Below are positions 57,808 to 64,000 of a DNA stretch of 64,000 nucleotides, piece by piece. The stretch spans positions 1,798,001 through 1,862,000 of the forward strand of contig NZ_CP169056.1 in NCBI RefSeq assembly GCF_041890415.1. The letters run 5' to 3'. The notes under the pieces are model-generated. The model saw nothing but the letters and a program-made list of their open reading frames with translations, had not been told where the DNA came from and made no database searches. Position numbers and translations under genes: made by a program. Within the stretch, counting starts at the first letter, position 1; each line of letters starts with the position of its first letter. The stretch comes from Pseudoxanthomonas koreensis_A (GTDB lineage Bacteria; Pseudomonadota; Gammaproteobacteria; Xanthomonadales; Xanthomonadaceae).

Positions 57808-57935
57808 CTGGGCTGCTGCTGCGGGCGGACGGGGCCGGTCCGGGTGCGCCTTCCAGCGGCCCGGTGGCACGGGATTCCAACCTGCAAAGGGTAGCAGAGC
57901 GCGGGCCGAGGCCGCTGGCCGGCGGGTGTGCGTGG

Positions 57936-57961
57936 ATGGCCGGCTTCAGCCCGGCGCCACG
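57936..57961. repeat. REP-like short palindrome between alaS and recX
   Basis: GCCGGCTTCAGCCCGGC is a near-palindrome with the GGCTTCAGCC core found in xanthomonad and Pseudomonas REP units. It lies just before the recX stop. Confidence 0.35.
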
Positions 57962-57977
57962 ATGCCGCGCGCGCGGA

Positions 57978-58454
57978 TCAATCGTACGGGTCGAAACGGG
58001 TGGCGGCGCGGATGCTGTCGCCGCTGAAGCCGCGCCGGGCCAGCAGGTCGGCCGCCTTGCGCCGCTGCGCCATGTCGACCGGCCCGGTCTCGCCGTAACG
58101 GCGGCGGACCAGGTCGCGGGCCGCGTCGGTCCAGTCGCCCTCGAAGGTATCCAGTGCGGCGGCGATCGCATCGTCCGCCAGCCCATGGGTCGCCAGTTCG
58201 GCCCGGATATAGAGCGGCCCGTAGCCGGACGCGGCACGGCTGCGCACCAGGGACCGGGCAAAACGGGCGTCGTCCTGCCAGCCTTCGCCGGCCAGCCGCT
58301 CGACCGCGGCGGCTGCATCCTCGGCATCGACGCCGCGCGCCGCCAGCTTGCGGGTCAGTTCCCGGCGCGAATGCTCACGCCGTACCAGCAGGCCCAATGC
58401 GCGCTGGACCGGGGTGGGCTGGGGACGGGGCTTGCGGGTGGGCGGCTGGTTCAT
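57978..58454 (-). CDS. recX: RecA regulatory protein RecX
   Basis: The 158-residue helical protein has three RecX helical repeats, with RREHSRRELTRKLAARG, the QDDARFARSLVRSRAASGYGP core split by a turn, and DLVRRRYG. It modulates RecA filaments. It begins 173 bp downstream of recA. The ATG of MNQPPTRK was chosen over an upstream in-frame ATG that would extend toward recA. Confidence 0.92.
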   Translation of the reverse strand: MNQPPTRKPRPQPTPVQRALGLLVRREHSRRELTRKLAARGVDAEDAAAAVERLAGEGWQDDARFARSLVRSRAASGYGPLYIRAELATHGLADDAIAAALDTFEGDWTDAARDLVRRRYGETGPVDMAQRRKAADLLARRGFSGDSIRAATRFDPYD

Positions 58455-58627
58455 GTCGGGGAATGCGGGCGCCCGCCGGAGCTTGCGGACGCGGGAAACT
58501 TGAGTGTGCGCCATCCTTGGCGCCTGCCCTCCTGGCCCTCAGGGTCCGTTCCCGCCGCTGCGCCACTGACAGCGCGGCGACGGGGACGTTTCCGTTCTTC
58601 CAATGGCCCGGCGCGGCCAAGGTTGAC

Positions 58628-59656
58628 TTACTCGCCCTCGCCTTCCTCACCACGCGCAGCCTGTTCGGGCTGGAACTTTTCGCGCAGTTCGGACTCCAGC
58701 CTGGTCGCCACTGCCGGGTTCTCGCGCAGGTACTGGCGAGCGTTGTCCTTGCCCTGGCCGATGCGCTCGGAGCCGTAGCTGTACCAGGCGCCGGCCTTGT
58801 CCACCAGCTTGGCGTCCACGCCCATGTCGATCAGTTCGCCTTCGCGGCTGATGCCTTCGCCGTACAGGATCTCGGTGATCACCTGCTTGAACGGAGGCGC
58901 CATCTTGTTCTTGACCACCTTGATCCTGGTCTGGTTGCCGATGATCTCGTCACCCTTCTTGATCGCACCGATGCGGCGGATATCCAGGCGTACCGAGGCG
59001 TAGAACTTCAGCGCATTGCCGCCGGTGGTGGTTTCCGGGCTCTGGCCCGGCATCATCACGCCGATCTTGTGGCGCAACTGGTTGATGAAGACCACCAGGG
59101 TGTTGGAGCGCTTGATGTTGCCGGTGAGCTTGCGCAGGGCCTGGCTCATCAGGCGGGCCTGCAGGCCGGGCAGCTGGTCGCCCATTTCGCCTTCGATCTC
59201 GGCCTTGGGGGTGAGCGCGGCGACCGAGTCGATCACCACGATGTCGACCGAGCTCGAGCGCACCAGCATGTCGGCAATCTCCAGCGCCTGCTCGCCGGTG
59301 TCCGGCTGCGACAGCAGCAGGTCGTCGACGTTCACGCCCAGCTTGGCCGCATAGACCGGGTCCAGCGCATGTTCGGCGTCGATGAAGGCGGCGGTGCCGC
59401 CCTGCTTCTGGCACTGGGCGATGGCCTGCAGGGTCAGCGTGGTCTTGCCCGACGCTTCGGGGCCGTAGATTTCAACCACGCGCCCCTTGGGCAGGCCGCC
59501 GATGCCAAGGGCGATGTCCAGCATCAGCGAGCCGGTGGGAATCACCTCGGCCGCCTCGATGACACGGTCGCCCATGCGCATCACCGAACCCTTGCCGAAC
59601 TGCTTTTCGATCTGGCTCAGGGCAGCTGCAAGGGCGCGCTTCTTGTTCTCGTCCAT
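58628..59656 (-). CDS. recA: Recombinase RecA
   Basis: The 342-residue ATPase has Walker A GPEASGKTT near residue 66, Walker B VVIDSVAAL, the L2 loop ending in PETTTGGNALKF, and an acidic C-terminal tail. It catalyses strand exchange and LexA self-cleavage. Loop L2 carries a short insert (MMPGQS) as in xanthomonads. GAGG precedes the ATG at eight bases. The 198-bp upstream gap to lexA contains no TTAGTAGTA-type LexA box. Confidence 0.98.
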   Translation of the reverse strand: MDENKKRALAAALSQIEKQFGKGSVMRMGDRVIEAAEVIPTGSLMLDIALGIGGLPKGRVVEIYGPEASGKTTLTLQAIAQCQKQGGTAAFIDAEHALDPVYAAKLGVNVDDLLLSQPDTGEQALEIADMLVRSSSVDIVVIDSVAALTPKAEIEGEMGDQLPGLQARLMSQALRKLTGNIKRSNTLVVFINQLRHKIGVMMPGQSPETTTGGNALKFYASVRLDIRRIGAIKKGDEIIGNQTRIKVVKNKMAPPFKQVITEILYGEGISREGELIDMGVDAKLVDKAGAWYSYGSERIGQGKDNARQYLRENPAVATRLESELREKFQPEQAARGEEGEGE

Positions 59657-59803
59657 CTGGGTATCCTCGGGTGTCAGTGATGTCGGGCGGATTCTGCAAA
59701 GGCGTGGTCGCAAGGACTGCGACGACCGGCCATGGATATGAAACTTAGGCGCTGCCGCGGTACGGGTTGATCGTCATGCAACCCGGCCTGGCGTAGGAAA
59801 ACC

Positions 59804-59849
59804 CCGCGCCACGCCAGGCCGCCATGCGATGCGGTGTGACGTGGCGCGG
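59804..59849 (-). terminator. Hairpin downstream of lexA
   Basis: CCGCGCCACG and CGTGGCGCGG are 26 bases apart; on the minus strand the pair is followed by GGGTTTTCC. A partial terminator between lexA and recA is plausible. Confidence 0.45.
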
Positions 59850-59854
59850 CGCCA

Positions 59855-60505
59855 TCAGCGGTTGGGCCTGACCAGGCCGCAGTACAGGCCTTCGATGGCG
59901 AAGTCCTGGTCCGGCAGCACCTCGATCGGCGCGTAATCAGGGTTGCGCGGCAGCAGGCGGATGCGGTCCTTGCCGATCTTCAGCAGCTTGACCGTGATCT
60001 CCTCGTCCACCCGCGCCACCACGATCTGGCCGGAGCGGGCCTCGCGCGTGCGGTGCACGCCGATCAGGTCACCGTCGAAGATGCCCTCGTCGCGCATCGA
60101 GTCACCCTGCACCTTGAGCAGGTAGTCCGGTGCCGGCGAGAACAGCACGCGATCGAGCACGATGAAGCTCTCGGCCTGGTCGGCCGGCACATCGGCACCG
60201 ATGGGGGTGCCGGCGGCAACCCGGCCCAGTACCGGCAGGCGCAGCGCGTCGGCGGAGCTCGTGGACAGCGCCAGTTCGGCCTGCGGCGGCACCGGTGCCA
60301 CCTTCAGGCGAATGCCGCGGGCCCGGCCAGGCAGGCGCTCGATGGCCCCGGCCGCTTCCAGCGCCTCCAGGTGGTACTGGGCCGCACGCACGCCCTTGAA
60401 GCCGAAGGCGCGGGCGATCTCGGCCTGCGACGGCGGCATGCCTTCGGTCTCGATGCGCTCGGCGATCAGGGCGAGGATGCCGTGCTGGGTATCGGTCAGG
60501 TCCAT
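59855..60505 (-). CDS. lexA: SOS repressor LexA
   Basis: The 216-residue repressor has an N-terminal winged helix (PPSQAEIARAFGFKGVRAAQYHLEAL) and a C-terminal self-cleavage domain with the Ala-98/Gly-99 scissile bond, Ser-136 (GDSM) and Lys-173. Its recognition helix differs from that of E. coli LexA, fitting the different operator seen here. The start ATG lies only two bases from that operator and has no Shine-Dalgarno in reach. Confidence 0.96.
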   Translation of the reverse strand: MDLTDTQHGILALIAERIETEGMPPSQAEIARAFGFKGVRAAQYHLEALEAAGAIERLPGRARGIRLKVAPVPPQAELALSTSSADALRLPVLGRVAAGTPIGADVPADQAESFIVLDRVLFSPAPDYLLKVQGDSMRDEGIFDGDLIGVHRTREARSGQIVVARVDEEITVKLLKIGKDRIRLLPRNPDYAPIEVLPDQDFAIEGLYCGLVRPNR

Positions 60506-60507
60506 GG

Positions 60508-60526
60508 TTAGTAGTAATACTACTAA
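60508..60526. promoter_or_regulatory. LexA operator
   Basis: TTAGTAGTAATACTACTAA is a near-perfect palindrome matching the Xanthomonas/Xylella LexA box (TTAG-N6-TACTA). It is unlike the CTG-N10-CAG box of E. coli. It adjoins the lexA start codon, so LexA binding here would repress its own gene. Confidence 0.9.
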
Positions 60527-60608
60527 CCAGCCTGCCCCGCAAGCATGGCCCGGGCGGAGGGAGCATCGGCTGCCCCTGCCACGAGCCGGCAACACCTGGA
60601 CGCGGATG

Positions 60609-62291
60609 TCAGCGCCGGCCGCTTCGCCAGATCGACAGCACGATCCACACCGCGCACACCGCAGCGCCGACGAAGCCCAGAACCCCCAGCACCAGCAGCC
60701 AGCGGCTGGGGACACCGCCACCGGCGCTGTGCATGACGATGGACGAGCCGATCACCAGCGCGGCGGTGACCACGCCCATGGTCAGCCGGTTGGCGGACCG
60801 GTCGACCTGCTCGCCGAACGCCTTGAGCGTGGTCACCTCCATCTGCATGTGCAGGCGCCCGCGGCGGGCCGCGCGCAGCAGCCGGCGCAACTCGCGCGGC
60901 ATGTCCACCGCCAGGTCCAGCGCCTGCAGCGCGGTGCGTCGGCCGCGCCGCAGCAGCGCGCCGGGAGACCAGTGCGCGAGCAGCGCACGCTCCACGTAGG
61001 GACGTGCCGCACCCGCCATGTCGAAGGCCGGGTCCAGTTGCCGGCCCAGGCCTTCCAGGGTGAGGAACGCCTTGATCATCAGCGCCAGGTCCGGCGGCAG
61101 GCTCAGCCCGTGTTCGCGCAGGATGGCGGTCACGTCGCCGAGCATGGTGGCCATGCGCAGGTCTTTCAGCGGCACGCCGCGGTACTGGTCGACAAAGGCG
61201 CCGATGTCGGCATGCAGTCTGGATTCGTCCAGCTCGCCGGCGCCCTCGCCCCATTCCAGCAGGACGTCACTGACCACGCCGGCTTCGCGTGCGACCAGGC
61301 CATGGAGCAACTGCACGATCTGGAAGCGGCGGCGCTCGGACACCCGCCCGACCATGCCGAAGTCGATCACGCCGATGCGGCCATCGGCCAGGTAGAAGAT
61401 GTTCCCCGGGTGCGGATCGGCGTGGAAGAAGCCGTCCTCCAGCACCATCTTCAAGACGATGCCGGCACCGTCCCTGGCCAGGCGGCGACGGTCCAGGCCG
61501 GCGGCGTCCACGGCGGCCAGGTCGCCACCGGGGATGCCGTCCACGAAGTCCTGCACGTTGAGCCGTTCGCAGGTCCACTGCCAGTGCACGCGCGGCACCA
61601 GGATTCCGCCGTGGCCGGCGAAGTTGGCGGCGATGCGCTCGGCGTTGCGGCACTCGGCGGCAAAGTCCAGCTCGCGGCGCAACGACTGGGTGAACTCATG
61701 GACCACCTGCGCCGGCCGGTAGCGACGCAGGTCCGGCGCGCGCGCCTGCACGATGTCGGCCAGCCGCGCCAGCAGGCGCAGGTCGGCCTCGACGGTATCG
61801 CGGATCCCGGGGCGACGGATCTTCAGCACCACCGCCGTGCCGTCGGCCAGCCAGGCGCGGTGGGCCTGCGCCAGCGAAGCCGCAGCCAGCGGAGTCTGGT
61901 CCAGGCGCGCGAACACCTCTTCCGGCTCGGCGCCCAGGTCCTCGACCAGTTGCGGGCGCACCCGCTCGAACGGCAGCGCAGGCACGGCGTTCTGCAGCTT
62001 GCCCAGTTCGGATATCCATTCCGGGGGCAGCAGGTCCACGCGGGTGGCCAGCACCTGGCCGAGCTTGACGAAGCTCGGCCCCAGTTCCTCCAGCGCGCGG
62101 CGCACGCGCTCCGGTGGCGCCATGTGGGCCATGGCCTCGGGATCGTGCCAGTGCAGCAGGCGCCCCGCCTTTTCCAGCGTGCCGGCCAGGCCGACGCGAC
62201 GCACCAGGTCGCCAAAACCGTAGCGGATCAGGACCGAGGCGATCTCCTGCAGGCGTCCCAGATCGCGGACGGTGCCCAGGGTCTCCCACAT
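60609..62291 (-). CDS. UbiB/ABC1-family atypical kinase
   Basis: The 560-residue protein has the UbiB-family KxGQ motif (SFVKLGQ near residue 75), an Ala-rich nucleotide loop (AAASLAQ) with the catalytic-Lys strand VVLKIRRPG, the HADPHPGN loop near 290, and VIDFGMVG near 313. Two C-terminal transmembrane helices (about 495-555) follow. These proteins aid ubiquinone or other lipid metabolism, with ATPase activity. The AUG was chosen; a GTG immediately before it is an alternative. It lies between the CinA-type gene and lexA. Confidence 0.9.
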   Translation of the reverse strand: MWETLGTVRDLGRLQEIASVLIRYGFGDLVRRVGLAGTLEKAGRLLHWHDPEAMAHMAPPERVRRALEELGPSFVKLGQVLATRVDLLPPEWISELGKLQNAVPALPFERVRPQLVEDLGAEPEEVFARLDQTPLAAASLAQAHRAWLADGTAVVLKIRRPGIRDTVEADLRLLARLADIVQARAPDLRRYRPAQVVHEFTQSLRRELDFAAECRNAERIAANFAGHGGILVPRVHWQWTCERLNVQDFVDGIPGGDLAAVDAAGLDRRRLARDGAGIVLKMVLEDGFFHADPHPGNIFYLADGRIGVIDFGMVGRVSERRRFQIVQLLHGLVAREAGVVSDVLLEWGEGAGELDESRLHADIGAFVDQYRGVPLKDLRMATMLGDVTAILREHGLSLPPDLALMIKAFLTLEGLGRQLDPAFDMAGAARPYVERALLAHWSPGALLRRGRRTALQALDLAVDMPRELRRLLRAARRGRLHMQMEVTTLKAFGEQVDRSANRLTMGVVTAALVIGSSIVMHSAGGGVPSRWLLVLGVLGFVGAAVCAVWIVLSIWRSGRR

Positions 62292-62373
62292 CACGGAGCC
62301 CCCGGTGGCAGCCGCAGGCCGGAGGCGCGCACGTGGCTCCTGCCGACCCCTGTGTCCGCGACCGGCTCCATGC

Positions 62374-62871
62374 TCACGGCGGCAATTCCTCGATGCCGGT
62401 CAGGGCCTGGCCGACGGTGCGGCGTCGCACCGCCTCGCGGTCGCCGTCGAAATTGAACATCCGGGCATGCGCGTATCCGCCACGCCGCTTCCATGCAATC
62501 CAAACGGTGCCCACCGGCTTGCCTTCGCTGCCGCCGCCCGGGCCGGCGATGCCGGTCACCGCCACCGCCACGCTGGCACCGGATTTGACCAGCGCACCGG
62601 AGACCATCTCGATGGCGGTTTCGCGGCTGACCGCGCCGTGTTCCTCCAGGGTTTGCGGGTGCACCCCGAGCAGGCCCTGCTTGGCCTCGTAGCTGTACAC
62701 CACAAGGCCACAGTCGAACCAGTCCGACGAACCGGGGATGTCGGTCAGGCACTTGGCGATCCAGCCACCGGTGCAGCTTTCGGCGGTGACCAGGCTGTCG
62801 CGCGAGGCGCGCAGGCGTTCGCCCAGGGCCTGGGCCTGGGCATACAGCTGAGCGTTGGTGGGAATCGTCAT
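62374..62871 (-). CDS. pncC: CinA-type nicotinamide-nucleotide amidase
   Basis: The 165-residue stand-alone CinA C-terminal domain protein has the signatures VTAESCTGGWIAKCLTD, PGSSDWF, TGIAGPGGG and KPVGTVWIA. PncC deamidates nicotinamide mononucleotide in NAD salvage. In xanthomonads and pseudomonads a cinA-type gene precedes lexA-recA; here a UbiB-like gene intervenes. The ATG of MTIPTNAQLYAQ matches homologs. Confidence 0.92.
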   Translation of the reverse strand: MTIPTNAQLYAQAQALGERLRASRDSLVTAESCTGGWIAKCLTDIPGSSDWFDCGLVVYSYEAKQGLLGVHPQTLEEHGAVSRETAIEMVSGALVKSGASVAVAVTGIAGPGGGSEGKPVGTVWIAWKRRGGYAHARMFNFDGDREAVRRRTVGQALTGIEELPP

Positions 62872-62932
62872 CGATGCGGGACACGACGGGGAGACATCCG
62901 TTGTAGCCCAAACGCCAGCGGCTGTCTCCACC

Positions 62933-62966
62933 GCGCGCGCGCGGACATGGCGCGCGCGCGGACATG
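62933..62966. repeat. Tandem 17-bp repeat
   Basis: GCGCGCGCGCGGACATG occurs twice in perfect tandem in the 169-bp gap between the CinA-type gene and the receptor gene. The alternating GC tract could adopt Z-DNA; no function is evident. Confidence 0.85.
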
Positions 62967-63040
62967 CCACCGCAGCCGGCCCGCTCCGGCCGATCCGCGA
63001 TGGCGCCGCGCACCGCCGGGGGCGATGCGCGGCGTCAGCC

Positions 63041-64000
63041 TCAGTAGCGCACGCGCAGGGTCACGCCGTACAGGCGCGGCGCACCGAGGAAGGCATTCCA
63101 CGAGCCGGCCTGGATCGGTGCATCGATGCCGACTTGCTTGTAGGTCTCGTCGGTCAGGTTCTGGCCCCAGAATTCCAGCATCCAGCGCTGGTCGCGGGCA
63201 CCGAAGCCAAGGCGCGCATTGACCAGGGTGAAGGAATCCTGCGCCTTCTGCGGGTCCAGGTCCGAGCCGGTGTTGTAATCGGACATGTACTTGGCGCCGA
63301 CGTTGAACCGCCCCTGCAGGCTGCCGCCGATGTCCCACCCGTAGGTGACCGAGGCATTGCCCGACCATTTGGGCGCGAAGCTCATCTGGTTGCCCGGCAA
63401 CAGCGCCAGGTCCGCGTCCGGCAGCAGGTCGTCGCCGTACTCGGTTTCGGCGTAGGTGAAGCCGCCCTGGAAGGACAGCCCGCGCAGGCCGGTCTGCCAC
63501 ATCAGCTCGGCGTCCACGCCGCGGGACACGACCTCGGGGATGGAGCGCACCACGAAACTGGTGCCGAGGAAGCTGTTGAGCTGGAAGTCTTCGTAGGTCT
63601 GGTGGAACAGCGCCACGTTGAACAGCAGGTTGCCATCGGCCCAGGTGGTCTTGGCGCCCAGCTCGTAGCTGTCCACGAACTCGCCCGGGAACGAGGTGTC
63701 GTCCACCGGCGTGATGCCCTGGGTGCCGCTGGACAGGCCATCGGACGACTGCACCCGGTCCAGGTTGAAACCGCCCGCCTTGTAGCCGCGCGCGGCCGAC
63801 AGGTAGGTCATCACGTCGTCGGACCAGTTGTAGGCCAGCTTCAGCGTTCCCGACCACTCCTTCTCGGTGCGCGACTGGTCCACGTTGCGTCCGTGATGGG
63901 CGATGTTGGCCCACGGCAGGCACATGTAACCGGCGATCGAGGGCGCAACGGCCGGCACCAGGCCGCCCAGCAGTTGCTGCTGCAGTGGCGCCGGCAGGGT
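63041..64000 (-). CDS. TonB-dependent receptor, C-terminal part (5' end outside window)
   Basis: The frame is open to the window end, so the plug domain is missing. The visible 319 residues are alternating beta strands of an outer-membrane barrel: SAARGYKAGGFN, SYELGAKT, SRGVDAELMWQT, and the terminal strand ending in aromatic Tyr (YGVTLRVRY) expected for BAM recognition. Substrate is not predictable. The strand text is close to the large oxidative or siderophore-type receptor families of xanthomonads. Confidence 0.9.
   Translation of the reverse strand, partial: TLPAPLQQQLLGGLVPAVAPSIAGYMCLPWANIAHHGRNVDQSRTEKEWSGTLKLAYNWSDDVMTYLSAARGYKAGGFNLDRVQSSDGLSSGTQGITPVDDTSFPGEFVDSYELGAKTTWADGNLLFNVALFHQTYEDFQLNSFLGTSFVVRSIPEVVSRGVDAELMWQTGLRGLSFQGGFTYAETEYGDDLLPDADLALLPGNQMSFAPKWSGNASVTYGWDIGGSLQGRFNVGAKYMSDYNTGSDLDPQKAQDSFTLVNARLGFGARDQRWMLEFWGQNLTDETYKQVGIDAPIQAGSWNAFLGAPRLYGVTLRVRY

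Noticed and set aside
55147..57894. 915-codon plus-strand open frame
   Set aside because: It is exactly antisense to alaS, has no recognisable domains, and arises from high-GC codon usage.

Overview
The window is a high-GC bacterial chromosome segment. Gene order and signals fit the Xanthomonadaceae/Lysobacteraceae (Xanthomonas, Stenotrophomonas, Luteimonas or Lysobacter type). The main pointers are the yceD-rpmF-fabH-fabD-fabG-acpP-fabF-pabB-mltG-tmk-holB-pilZ cluster, the lexA-recA-recX-alaS-csrA order, a xanthomonad-type LexA palindrome in front of lexA, and a clpP-clpX-lon-hupB-tRNA-Val-tRNA-Asp-ppiD order. This assignment is inferred from family knowledge; no search was run.

Layout. 1-2.5 kb: the end of a 3-hydroxyacyl-CoA dehydrogenase and a two-gene secreted/membrane unit. 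2.5-14.4 kb: fatty-acid synthesis with pilZ, holB, tmk, mltG, pabB, rpmF and yceD, with maf diverging. 14.4-20.8 kb: a GT39-type glycosyltransferase facing a MoxR-DUF58-transglutaminase operon and an Slp-like lipoprotein. 20.9-24.7 kb: HIT protein, recR-ybaB-dnaX, tRNA-Ser(GGA) and the SRP RNA. 24.7-30.8 kb: an envelope block with a metallo-hydrolase, kdkA, a heptosyltransferase-type gene, a large membrane spermidine-synthase-like fusion and a DUF6165 protein. 31-36 kb: tRNA-Ser(CGA), PP2C phosphatase, dnaQ, rnhA, a methyltransferase-like gene, gloB and an MltD-like transglycosylase. 35.9-37.9 kb: ppiD.

38.0-45.8 kb is a compact integrated element in the 3' end of tRNA-Asp, bounded by perfect 17-bp direct repeats. 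It carries a tyrosine integrase beside the tRNA, a second and divergent tyrosine recombinase at the far end, an MmeI-like single-chain restriction-modification enzyme, a small winged-helix protein (RepL-like at most), two orphan small genes and a pyrimidine-rich tract. Putative integrase arm sites recur at both ends. The element appears to bring its own terminator for the tRNA it interrupts. It is the main novelty candidate.

45.8-64 kb: tRNA-Asp, tRNA-Val, hupB, lon (with a heat-shock-type promoter), clpX, clpP and tig; five tRNAs (Pro, Arg, His, Lys, Leu); a BI-1/YccA-like membrane protein; tRNA-Ser(GCT); csrA, alaS, recX, recA and lexA; a UbiB-like kinase; a CinA-type amidase; and the 3' part of a TonB-dependent receptor cut by the window end. 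Apart from the element, the window is mostly conserved housekeeping genes in dense operons.
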